20,803 nucleotides of DNA from a virus: positions 1 to 20,803 of IMG/VR virus record IMGVR_UViG_3300004369_000191; one strand, 5' to 3'. Under the pieces are notes generated by a model. It saw only the letters and a program-made list of their open reading frames with translations, ran no database searches and had not been told where the DNA came from. This document shows, one piece after another, positions 8,551 to 15,504 of this stretch (its first letter is position 1; each line of letters opens with the position of its first letter). The position numbers and the translations under genes are program-made.

Positions 8551-9078
8551 TTACCCTAAAATTAATGAATAAACTATTGCTTTACGTTTTGTTACAAGTT
8601 CTTGGTTTGTGCCAAGACTGTTTGTAACATACACACCGCTGCCTCCTCCAGCTTCGGTGTTTAGTACTAGTGAAACCCCAACACTTGATCTTTCGATATT
8701 GTTAGTACCAATCTCTAAATTTCCACCTAGTTCAGGTGTAGTATCATCAGCCACTTGGGTTAATGCGCCACTTTGAGTTGTAAGTAAAGGAAAATATGAA
8801 GTGCCAGCATCAATTGAAACTTTCCAAGTATCATCGGCTTCATCAAACACAAGTCTTGCATCTGGTGCAATACCTCTGTCGATTTGTATTCCGACTTTTT
8901 CTTGTCCAGTAACACCGTTAGCTGTTTCGCCGCTGTTTAATGTAATTATTCTATCAGCAAGCTCTGCTTCTGTTGTGGTAATTGAAGCAGAGTTACCAAT
9001 AACTGTTAGGTTACCGGTAATAGTAACTTCTGGAGAAGTAACATAATAATGATCACTGACTTTTTTAATTGCGGGCAT
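8551..9078 (-). CDS. Virion protein with GNLTV fibre module (175 aa)
   Basis: AAGGTG lies about 11 bases upstream of the ATG, and a CATAAATA late promoter sits about 30 bases upstream, so this gene heads its own transcription unit. The N-terminal half contains ITGNLTVIGNSASITTTEAE, then ADRIITLNSGE and RLVFDEADDTWKVSIDAG. This order of elements also occurs twice in the repetitive fibre-like protein at 1-2541. The middle has DDTTPELGGNLEI, a motif also found in the 575-residue protein at 2697. It is therefore built from the same parts as its larger neighbours and is probably a small fibre or neck component. Confidence 0.83.
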   Translation of the reverse strand: MPAIKKVSDHYYVTSPEVTITGNLTVIGNSASITTTEAELADRIITLNSGETANGVTGQEKVGIQIDRGIAPDARLVFDEADDTWKVSIDAGTSYFPLLTTQSGALTQVADDTTPELGGNLEIGTNNIERSSVGVSLVLNTEAGGGSGVYVTNSLGTNQELVTKRKAIVYSLILG

Positions 9079-9107
9079 GTTGGTATCACCTTATCTATTT
9101 GTTGTTG

Positions 9108-9115
9108 TATTTATG
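9108..9115 (-). promoter_or_regulatory. T4-type late promoter CATAAATA
   Basis: The minus strand reads CATAAATA, one base from the T4 late consensus. It sits between the stop at 9127 and the ATG at 9078, giving a leader of about 24 bases with the AAGGTG ribosome binding site. Confidence 0.65.
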
Positions 9116-9126
9116 CGTAGATAAAT

Positions 9127-9477
9127 CTAGAGTGAAACTAAGCCTACGGTGTCTCCAAAAGCATTTTTTGCACCCACTACCCAAGGATACTTATTGCCGT
9201 TTGGATGCAATATCCACTCGGGAGTAATCTCTAGAATATTAAATGTACCTAACATATAGTGCGTAGCTGTGATAGTCATCTGTCCTGGAGCTCCGATTCT
9301 ACGAACTAGTTTGCAGACAGCTTTTCCTTCTGTAGTTTTTGTTAAAAATTCTGTAGAAGATATTTGATCTAGTATGTCGCCCACCAATGGTTGTTTGATT
9401 ACCATTGCAGTGCTAGATATCAAATCTCGATCACCATTATAATACTTTTTATCTATCATGCCAATATTTATAGCCAT
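9127..9477 (-). CDS. Unknown small protein after gp23, probably leaderless (116 or 110 aa)
   Basis: I do not recognise this family. The protein is 116 residues from the first ATG, or 110 from the second ATG at 9459 (MIDKKYYNGDRDL). It is mixed alpha/beta with one Cys and a hydrophobic C-terminal half (HPNGNKYPWVVGAKNAFGD). It directly follows the gp23 terminator: the hairpin ends 2 bases before the first ATG, so there is no purine-rich ribosome binding site. A perfect TATAAATA late promoter covers codons 2-5, and by T4 spacing its +1 would fall on the A of the second ATG. The gene may therefore be translated from a leaderless late transcript beginning at 9459. Its place beside gp23 suggests a virion role (for example head decoration), but nothing in the sequence proves this. 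Confidence 0.78.
   Translation of the reverse strand: MAINIGMIDKKYYNGDRDLISSTAMVIKQPLVGDILDQISSTEFLTKTTEGKAVCKLVRRIGAPGQMTITATHYMLGTFNILEITPEWILHPNGNKYPWVVGAKNAFGDTVGLVSL
9465..9472 (-). promoter_or_regulatory. T4-type late promoter TATAAATA inside codons 2-5
   Basis: This is a perfect TATAAATA on the minus strand, preceded by C as at the strongest sites in this window. With the T4 rule (consensus from -13 to -6) transcription would start at 9459, exactly at an in-frame ATG. Confidence 0.6.
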
Positions 9478-9478
9478 A

Positions 9479-9504
9479 AGAAAAGGGGCCGAAGCCCCTT
9501 TTCT
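9479..9504 (-). terminator. gp23 terminator with UUCG tetraloop
   Basis: The minus strand forms a perfect 11-bp stem, AGAAAAGGGGC / GCCCCTTTTCT, closed by TTCG between C and G (the extra-stable C-UUCG-G tetraloop). The U-rich 3' arm gives a typical intrinsic terminator about 20 bases after the gp23 stop. It separates the head operon from the small gene at 9127. Confidence 0.88.
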
Positions 9505-9524
9505 CGTTTGGTTTAAACCAGTTA

Positions 9525-10697
9525 TTACTGGAATGAGAAGTTAGCAACGCTGATCTTCTGTAGGTAATCGGCTGCGTTACCTAGTGAAGAAGCAGAGTTG
9601 GTTAGCTCAACATAACCATAACGTGTCATAAAGCCAACTACTGGCTCTAGTGTTGCTGGATCTAGAACAACACCAGTGCTCATTAGAGGAACATATGGGC
9701 AGTAGAAAGCGGCTGCGTCGCTCTCGCTTGAACCCTTGTAACCAACTAGAACACCTTCGCCGTCTGCTGCCATGCTGTCAACATAGACCTTCATTGCGCC
9801 ATTTAGTGTACCAACCATCTTGGTGTTGGTTGGAGCTTCGAAGGAACCTTCTGTTGTACGTGCAAACGCAGAAGTTGTTGCGCTCTGTAGAACTGTTAAA
9901 GCGGCTGGTGAAACAACTGCCCAGTTACCTGCGCCACGACGTGTTAGCTGAGCAATTCTGTTAGCGGCACGGTTGATTGTGATCGCTAGAGCGGCATGCT
10001 CGTCACCAACGTATGTAGCTGTACCAGAAACTGTTGCTTGGTCATAGCTGTAGTCTGTAGAAGCTAGGCTGCGTAGGCTAGCTAGAACTTCCTGGTCGAT
10101 TTCAACAGTAATTTCTTGAGCTAGTGCTGCCATGATTTCTGCTTCAACGTCAATACCATGCATTGCTTGTGCATCCTGAGCTGCCTCGAATGTCCAACGA
10201 GCTGATAGCTTACGTGAACGGGCTTCTACAGTTTGCTTCATGATCTGTACGTTGATCTTGTTACCAGCGACGCCTTCAAGTGCGCTTGTACTGGCTGCGG
10301 TGCCTGGGTTAGTACCAGTACCGGAGTAGCTTGTTGCAACTTTGAATGGGCTTAGAGCTTCTTCGCCAGCTGTTGCACCGTTTGCACCAGCGTTAACACT
10401 GTCTGCATAACGAACACGTAGAGTGTGAATTTGTGCAACTGGACCTGTCATTGGCTGAACACCAACGATTTCGTTAGCGATAACTGTTGGCATAACACGG
10501 CGGATAACTGGTAGAATTACACGATTTAGTGTAGCTACGTTACCGCTTGTTGTTGCACCAGCTGATGCTTCGCTTAGTAGTGCTTTTTTAGTGTTTTCTA
10601 AGATAACACTCATTGTGGTCTTTTTAGAACCATGTAAGCCTTCTAGTAGGGCTTCTTTTGTCTCGCCCCAGCGGCTTTCTAATAATGCTTGCTTCAT
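9525..10697 (-). CDS. 23: Major capsid protein precursor, gp23-like (390 aa)
   Basis: This is the main shell subunit of the head. The segment LNRVILPVIRRVMPTVIANE (from about residue 56), followed by VGVQPMTGPV, is characteristic of gp23 in marine T4-like phages, and the gene follows gp21 and gp22 as in T4. It is shorter than T4 gp23 (521 residues). The first 43 residues are charged and helical, with three matches to the T4 prohead protease pattern (L/I)-x-E|(A/S/G): LLE|S at 5-8, LLE|G at 17-20 and LSE|A at 41-44. Cleavage at the last would leave a 347-residue mature subunit, parallel to the removal of the T4 gp23 N-terminus. AGGAG and AAAGG precede the ATG. No perfect late promoter lies in the 25-base gap to gp22; TAAAAATA is the nearest variant. 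Confidence 0.96.
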   Translation of the reverse strand: MKQALLESRWGETKEALLEGLHGSKKTTMSVILENTKKALLSEASAGATTSGNVATLNRVILPVIRRVMPTVIANEIVGVQPMTGPVAQIHTLRVRYADSVNAGANGATAGEEALSPFKVATSYSGTGTNPGTAASTSALEGVAGNKINVQIMKQTVEARSRKLSARWTFEAAQDAQAMHGIDVEAEIMAALAQEITVEIDQEVLASLRSLASTDYSYDQATVSGTATYVGDEHAALAITINRAANRIAQLTRRGAGNWAVVSPAALTVLQSATTSAFARTTEGSFEAPTNTKMVGTLNGAMKVYVDSMAADGEGVLVGYKGSSESDAAAFYCPYVPLMSTGVVLDPATLEPVVGFMTRYGYVELTNSASSLGNAADYLQKISVANFSFQ

Positions 10698-10722
10698 TTT
10701 ACCTTTTCTCCTATGGGTATTT

Positions 10723-11832
10723 TTATTTAAGCCCTGCTAGTTTCTTCAATTCGATAACATTAGCATCATTATCTGCATGTTGTTCACGAACTGAGGCGGT
10801 TTTAATAGCAGTTTTATCTCCAGTAACTTCTTTGTTTTCAATAACCATACGTTTTTCAACTTTTGGTTGGTTTCCACCAAGAACGGCTGGAAGATACTTT
10901 TCATATGCAGACTTTAGCTTAGGTGTCTGCACAGATTCTAGTAGCTCGCTCATTACAGCGGCCTTATCCTTATTAAGTGGTTTGAGCAATTCAGATAATG
11001 TATCTTTGCGCTCGGCACTTTCCTTAATAACACGGATCTCTTTATCTTTCGACTCTACAATCTGTTTTGCTTCGCTAATAGCTTGTTCCGCAACAGCTAG
11101 TTTAGCGGCATGTTTTTCAATGGATTCTCTTAACTTTGCAATTTCCTTGTTCTCATTTAAATGAGTACCAGCAAATTCACTAGCAAATGATTCAAAAATC
11201 CTACGCCCAAACATGTTTTCGCGAGCGATTGTAATATCTTCTTTCAATTGAGTCAATTCGGACTCTAGCTTTGACGTAACACTTTCTTTAACAAGATCAG
11301 CACTCTTCTTTACAAATGCGGCTTTCATCTCAGCCATTTTAGTTTTGGCTTCTGATACTAAGCGTACCTTTGTTTCAACAACTGCTTTCTTGTCCTGCTC
11401 AAATTCTTCAATTTCTTCGGCTAGTGCTTTAACAACAAACTTTTCTAGCTTGCCAACAGCATTTTCGTAAGCCTTGCGATCTGAACGAAGCTCTTTAACT
11501 TCTTCAGCTAGCTTACTAACCATGAAATTATCGAACTTCTTTGCATTTTCTAGCATACGTACATTAAACTTTGCACGGTCTTCTGCTAGTTGCTTTTTCT
11601 CAGATTGAAATTCTTCAATTTCAGCAGTTAAGGATTCGGTTACCATCTTGTCTAGAGCTTCTACCATTACATTTTTATCGTGATCATACTTAGATGAGAA
11701 CTCATCACGCATTTCAGCACGGATTGATTCACGTGCTTCACTTAGCTTGGTTTCCCATGCTTCGTTAATTGCTTCACGAGTCTCTTCGTTGATGATACCA
11801 GATTCTAGTAAGGGTTTTAAAGCATCAAACAT
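10723..11832 (-). CDS. 22: Prohead core scaffold protein, gp22-like (369 aa)
   Basis: This is the main scaffold of the prohead core, around which gp23 assembles and which is then degraded by the gp21 protease. The protein is almost wholly charged helix (long Glu/Lys/Ala-rich coiled coil from about residue 40 to 290) with hardly any aromatic residues and no membrane segment. Several L-x-E|A/S-type protease sites occur, including LLE|S near residue 9 and LSE|A near residue 30. The C-terminal 80 residues are less helical and basic. It is longer than T4 gp22 (269 residues). AGGAG lies 9 bases before the ATG and the gap to gp21 is 10 bases. Identification rests on composition plus its position between gp21 and gp23. 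Confidence 0.9.
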   Translation of the reverse strand: MFDALKPLLESGIINEETREAINEAWETKLSEARESIRAEMRDEFSSKYDHDKNVMVEALDKMVTESLTAEIEEFQSEKKQLAEDRAKFNVRMLENAKKFDNFMVSKLAEEVKELRSDRKAYENAVGKLEKFVVKALAEEIEEFEQDKKAVVETKVRLVSEAKTKMAEMKAAFVKKSADLVKESVTSKLESELTQLKEDITIARENMFGRRIFESFASEFAGTHLNENKEIAKLRESIEKHAAKLAVAEQAISEAKQIVESKDKEIRVIKESAERKDTLSELLKPLNKDKAAVMSELLESVQTPKLKSAYEKYLPAVLGGNQPKVEKRMVIENKEVTGDKTAIKTASVREQHADNDANVIELKKLAGLK

Positions 11833-11842
11833 AGACTTTCTC

Positions 11843-12478
11843 CTATAGTTTCAATTCATTGATTAAGCGTGTTACCGCTTCTTTCAAGTACTTTTGTACT
11901 TTTTGATTGTGTACGGCATCTCCTGCCATCTCGAGAGCTTTATGGCCACCGCGCATATTAAGCAAACTTTCATAGATTGCTTTAGGATACGCATGTGGAG
12001 CACTGGGTTGTGCTACGATGTCTACTGTAACAATTTCAAAGTTACTGACATGTCCTGACGATTCGCTTACGTCCCCTGAACCACGTGAACTAACACCTAG
12101 TTTGACACCTGCTTCAAGCATGCTCTTTACTAACTCGCCCATTGGGGTGGGCAAGACTTTTAGTTTACCGTGACCGCATGGTCCATCCATCCACATTTCT
12201 GTGATCATGTGTGAAACACGGTCTAGGTTAATTTTTAAATCGTCTGGGTGATCTACTTCACCAAGGACGCTATACCCGCCTTTGATCTGCTCATTAATAT
12301 TTGATACGGCTTCTTCGATTTCATTGACGGGATATACACGTTGGTTAGCGTTTTTTACGCCGCCTTCGATGAAAATACCCTTCATATAGAGATTCTTACG
12401 TCCGTTGGAGCCTTCCTCAGCCTCAACGACCATTCCTGCTCTATCGAACGTAAGATTTTCTCTTAGATACAAAGCCAT
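11843..12478 (-). CDS. 21: Prohead protease, gp21-like (211 aa)
   Basis: This is the maturation protease of the T4-type prohead, a serine protease with a herpesvirus-assemblin-like fold. The expected His is H77 in VLGEVDHPD, and the nucleophile is one of the serines in GVSSRGSG (S130/S131). DIVAQPSAPHAYP (about 153-165) is the conserved segment that follows in this family. The length is almost the same as T4 gp21. The C-terminal 30 residues are helical and may be a self-cleaved tail. The start has AGGAG about 9 bases upstream. The gene lies between the acidic core protein and gp22, as in T4. Confidence 0.95.
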   Translation of the reverse strand: MALYLRENLTFDRAGMVVEAEEGSNGRKNLYMKGIFIEGGVKNANQRVYPVNEIEEAVSNINEQIKGGYSVLGEVDHPDDLKINLDRVSHMITEMWMDGPCGHGKLKVLPTPMGELVKSMLEAGVKLGVSSRGSGDVSESSGHVSNFEIVTVDIVAQPSAPHAYPKAIYESLLNMRGGHKALEMAGDAVHNQKVQKYLKEAVTRLINELKL

Positions 12479-12490
12479 AAGTTGCTCCTA

Positions 12491-13315
12491 TTATTCAGCG
12501 GATTTTGGCTTAGGGGCGGCAGCTAGTTTGCTTGCCTTACCACCTGGTACGTTGATATTGCCTGCATCGTCCTTCTTTGGAGCGGCAGCTTTACCACCAG
12601 TTTCTTCGCCACCAGCAACAATGTTGCCTGCGTTTCCACCCATGTCGTTCTTATTTGCAACAACTGAAGACTTATTGTCTGCACTGTCTGTATTGCTTAC
12701 ACCAGCAACTTTTTCTACATATTCACGTAGTTTTGCTAGTTCTGCATCAGCGGCAGCTTCATCGATTTCTTCTTCGTCATCGTCTAGATCAACTTCTTCA
12801 GCTTCGACAACTTCTTCATCTTCGTCTTCAGATTCAGCTTCAAACTGTACTGATTCTTCAGCTTCTTCGTGATCGTCCATATCGTGGTCGCCATCGCCAT
12901 CAGCATCTACTGTGCCCATGATTTTGTCGAATTCTGCTTTTAGTTCTTCAATGGCATCTTCTAAGTCCATTACGTCGCCTTTAGTAGCTGGCTCGTCTTC
13001 GCCACCTTCTTCAGCGTCCATGTCCATGTCCATGTCCATGTCATCTTCCATGTCATCTTCCATGTCGTCGCCCATGTCCATTTCCATGTCCATGTCTTCG
13101 TCATCTTCGCTAACGCCTTCTTCATCGGCGGTAACGTCGTTAGCTAAGTCACCAACTTCGTCATCACTCATTTCTGGTGATTCTGCGACTTCATCATCCA
13201 TTAGAGACTCATAAATGCTCTTGCTCTTTTCCACAACGATTTGGTGGAACAGGTCTCGAGCTTTGTCCTCATCTTCGTTAATGATAAACTCGATTAACTT
13301 CTCGTATTTGTTCAT
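12491..13315 (-). CDS. Highly acidic prohead core protein, gp68-like position (274 aa)
   Basis: The N-terminal 40 residues (MNKYEKLIEFIINEDEDKAR, then FHQIVVEKSKSIYESLM) form a helical domain. Residues 40-190 are extremely acidic, with Asp-Met repeats (MDMEMDMGDDMEDDMEDDMD type) and poly-Glu/Asp runs. The last 80 residues are Gly/Ala/Lys-rich and probably disordered. GAGGAG precedes the ATG. In T4 the slot between gene 67 and gene 21 is gene 68, a prohead core protein; position and charge fit that role, but sequence similarity to T4 gp68 cannot be judged here. The acidic tract could balance basic proteins or be released as acidic internal peptides after gp21 cleavage (inference). Confidence 0.82.
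   Translation of the reverse strand: MNKYEKLIEFIINEDEDKARDLFHQIVVEKSKSIYESLMDDEVAESPEMSDDEVGDLANDVTADEEGVSEDDEDMDMEMDMGDDMEDDMEDDMDMDMDMDAEEGGEDEPATKGDVMDLEDAIEELKAEFDKIMGTVDADGDGDHDMDDHEEAEESVQFEAESEDEDEEVVEAEEVDLDDDEEEIDEAAADAELAKLREYVEKVAGVSNTDSADNKSSVVANKNDMGGNAGNIVAGGEETGGKAAAPKKDDAGNINVPGGKASKLAAAPKPKSAE
13016..13098. repeat. Short tandem repeats coding for Asp-Met runs
   Basis: On the plus strand the hexamer CATGTC and its variants recur many times here (CATGTCCATGTC and CATGTCATCTTC units). On the minus strand they encode the Asp-Met/Asp-Asp-Met-Glu runs of the acidic core protein. The repeat number is a likely site of length variation by slippage. Confidence 0.75.
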
Positions 13316-13507
13316 AGGAACTCCTCTCGTGATATTTAAAGGCTTTGCATCTTGTATACCTTTGTAGTGTATTTACAAATATACATATATTATTAGTAAT
13401 AACGGGCTTTTTTTGACGTCAAATAAAAAAAAGGCGCAAAATTACTTTGCAACCTCATTTGCTGTTTGAAATCTAACAAATATGTTAGTTGATTACAAGT
13501 TTATTTA
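13316..13507 (-). other. Structured leader upstream of the acidic core protein
   Basis: This 192-base gap would be the 5' leader of transcripts from the AATAAATA promoter at 13502. It contains three inverted repeats: CTAACA-AATA-TGTTAG (13473-13488), the perfect 12-base palindrome TTTGACGTCAAA (13412-13423, flanked by T and A runs) and TTATTAGTAATAA (13390-13402). Two further one-mismatch late-promoter matches lie closer to the gene: TGTAAATA (13370-13377) and TTTAAATA (13333-13340). No coding frame is supported. Confidence 0.5.
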
Positions 13508-13509
13508 TT
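13502..13509 (-). promoter_or_regulatory. T4-type late promoter AATAAATA
   Basis: One base from TATAAATA on the minus strand. It overlaps the stop codon of the gp67-like gene and would drive the acidic core protein, gp21, gp22 and gp23. Confidence 0.55.
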
Positions 13510-13735
13510 AAAGTGCGGCATCATCCCCACCTGATGCGGCTTTATATTGATCTGTTAGTTCTTCTGCTTTCTGTTCATTCTCAAATTTTCTAACATCATT
13601 AGCACTACGCAGACGATTTAGATGCAGAAGTGTTAGACGTACTTTGCGTGTGTCGTCTAGTTTCAAAGTGCTTTGATCGTCTTTTTCTTTGTACTGCTCA
13701 GTTTTAGCTGAGTTAAAAAATTCTGTTAGTAGCAT
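13508..13735 (-). CDS. Small prohead core protein, gp67-like (75 aa)
   Basis: I place the start at the ATG at 13735 (MLLTEFFNSAKTEQYKEKDD), 13 bases after the gp20 stop with AAGG upstream. The frame stays open further upstream within the end of gp20, but that longer start would overlap gp20 by 41 bases. The protein is small and highly charged, with a central basic helix (KVRLTLLHLNRLRSANDVRK) and an acidic end. In T4, gene 67 follows gene 20 and encodes a small prohead core protein of about 80 residues; position, size and charge match. The assignment rests on gene order and general resemblance. Confidence 0.8.
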   Translation of the reverse strand: MLLTEFFNSAKTEQYKEKDDQSTLKLDDTRKVRLTLLHLNRLRSANDVRKFENEQKAEELTDQYKAASGGDDAAL

Positions 13736-13748
13736 AACACTATTTACC

Positions 13749-15461
13749 TTAAAGCGGATTTCCTGCCGCATCCACACCCGATGCGGCACCTGTGTCTACT
13801 GGTGCTTCTACACCTGCATCAGCACCTGCGTCTGGCTCTTCAGGAACTTCAGCGGCATCGAGGTCGGTTTCGATCCCGCCAGGCGTAATACCAACGTTAC
13901 GCAGACTTGGTTCATCAGTTGATGCAGTATTAGCTTTGCCTTGCTCTTCTTTCCACATAATTTCGTTTTCAGCGATCTCAGCTTCGCTCATGCCTAGATA
14001 ACGTTGCATTAAGAAACGTTTACTTAGATATGCAAAACCTTCTAACTGTGTAAACGTGCCAATTCTAGCGGCATCAACATCTGCTTGACGATACTGTGCA
14101 AAGTTTTGTGGCTCTTCAAACACTAATTCAAAGATCTGACTGTCAATGTTAAATCCTCTCCAACGTAGGAACATTTTAAACTCTGTGTCCAACTTGTCGA
14201 TAATCATCGATTGAATACGTTTGCAGTATTGATTAAAACGCCATTCTTGAATCAATGCTGTGCCAACACGGCCGTCTGTGAAACTTTGTGTGCCGTCGTC
14301 CATGCCAGTTGGCAGATATGAACTAGGAATACGCAAACCACGAAATAGCTTGTTAGTAAAGAAACGTAAATCTGTGATCTCACCTAAGTTACTACCTCCT
14401 GGTAGTGTTTCTACACTAGATCCTCTGCCGTCGGCAGTTTGTGGGAAGAAGTAGTCTTCGTTTGTGCTGAGTGGATTATATGTTGCATCCATCATGTTTA
14501 CACCACCACCGCTTTGTGTTGGAATACGACGTTGATGCACTTCGTTTTTAACACGGTCAACAAATGCCATAGCCATATGACTGGGCATGTTACCTACGTC
14601 AATCTTAAAGATTCTACGTTCTGGCGCACGTTGTACACGATAGATAATAATAGCATCTTCTAGCAGTTCTTTTTGCTTAAACACTTTAAACACATTTTCT
14701 AACACTGAGTTACCAAATGGCCAAAACATGTCTAAACCTTCTGTTAGGCTTAGATGTACTACGTGTTCTGCATCCAGCACTGCTTCGCTTTGTGCTGAAT
14801 TAAAACGTGAACCACTGCTATAAGGCGAATTGGGTTGAATGTAACCATTGCCTGAGTTGTTAGCACCTGCATTAGGTGTACTAACATATGCATCACTTGA
14901 ACTAACCGCTGTAGTTGTTAAATTTTCAAAGTTCGGGTTGAGATCACGGATAACATACTGCTCTGGCTCTTTGCCTTCTGCTTCGTTTACAATAACCTTA
15001 ACAACTTTGTTCATTTCAGTCCAGTATAACTTGAACGTTTCTGGATCACGCAAGAACACTTGATCGCCATACTTGATAGTATTGCGTAGGATTTTAAAGA
15101 TGCGCTGATTAAACTTGTTTAAGTTTACCCAATGAATAAGTTGTTCGTTAATAATCTTTACTTCGTTATCTGTGGGACTTTCATTAAAGTGTAGATCAAA
15201 TGGTGTATTGTTTGCGGTGTTCTTTTGTGTACTAAACTCTGCAATAATGTCCAAGGCGGCATTGATTTCACTGTCCATGTCCATTTGCTCGTATTGATTA
15301 TAACGTTCAATACGGTTTGGATGCCCAATATAGACCTCAGGCAAATGACTTTGATAGTTTCTAAATGCCGGATCTTGAGGCGCACCACCGCCACTGCCAA
15401 CAGGACTTAATAAACCTGCTGTACTAGTATTTGCGGTTTTAAAATATTTTTTCCAACTCAT
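13749..15461 (-). CDS. 20: Portal vertex protein, gp20-like (570 aa)
   Basis: This forms the dodecameric portal through which DNA is packaged and to which the neck and tail attach; it also initiates prohead assembly. The segments YEQMDMDSEINAALDIIAEF (near residue 55-75), KVFKQKELLEDAIIIYRVQRAPERRIFKID and the LRFFTNKLFRGLRIPSSYLP region are characteristic of gp20 in T4-like phages, and the gene heads the gp20-gp23 block. It is slightly longer than T4 gp20 (524 residues), the extra being a Pro/Ala/Asp/Gly-rich C-terminal tail (about the last 55 residues). GGAAGAG lies about 8 bases upstream of the ATG and an AATAAATA late promoter about 31 bases upstream. Confidence 0.96.
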   Translation of the reverse strand: MSWKKYFKTANTSTAGLLSPVGSGGGAPQDPAFRNYQSHLPEVYIGHPNRIERYNQYEQMDMDSEINAALDIIAEFSTQKNTANNTPFDLHFNESPTDNEVKIINEQLIHWVNLNKFNQRIFKILRNTIKYGDQVFLRDPETFKLYWTEMNKVVKVIVNEAEGKEPEQYVIRDLNPNFENLTTTAVSSSDAYVSTPNAGANNSGNGYIQPNSPYSSGSRFNSAQSEAVLDAEHVVHLSLTEGLDMFWPFGNSVLENVFKVFKQKELLEDAIIIYRVQRAPERRIFKIDVGNMPSHMAMAFVDRVKNEVHQRRIPTQSGGGVNMMDATYNPLSTNEDYFFPQTADGRGSSVETLPGGSNLGEITDLRFFTNKLFRGLRIPSSYLPTGMDDGTQSFTDGRVGTALIQEWRFNQYCKRIQSMIIDKLDTEFKMFLRWRGFNIDSQIFELVFEEPQNFAQYRQADVDAARIGTFTQLEGFAYLSKRFLMQRYLGMSEAEIAENEIMWKEEQGKANTASTDEPSLRNVGITPGGIETDLDAAEVPEEPDAGADAGVEAPVDTGAASGVDAAGNPL

Positions 15462-15491
15462 TGGGCATCTCTTCCACTTATATTATATGTG

Positions 15492-15499
15492 TATTTATT
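15492..15499 (-). promoter_or_regulatory. T4-type late promoter AATAAATA for gp20
   Basis: One base from the T4 late consensus on the minus strand, in the 43-base gap between the tape measure stop and the gp20 start. It gives a leader of about 25 bases with the gp20 ribosome binding site. Confidence 0.65.
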
Positions 15500-15504
15500 T
15501 TAAC

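Noticed and set aside
12405-13214. Plus-strand Ser-rich frames opposite the acidic core protein
   Set aside because: They are antisense shadows of Asp/Glu/Met-rich codons (for example SMSMSMS opposite the Asp-Met runs) and have no promoter or ribosome binding site.
13508-13789. A longer 93-residue version of the gp67-like protein starting at 13789
   Set aside because: The extra 18 residues overlap the end of gp20 in another frame. The ATG at 13735 lies just after the gp20 stop with AAGG upstream and gives the expected gp67-like size.
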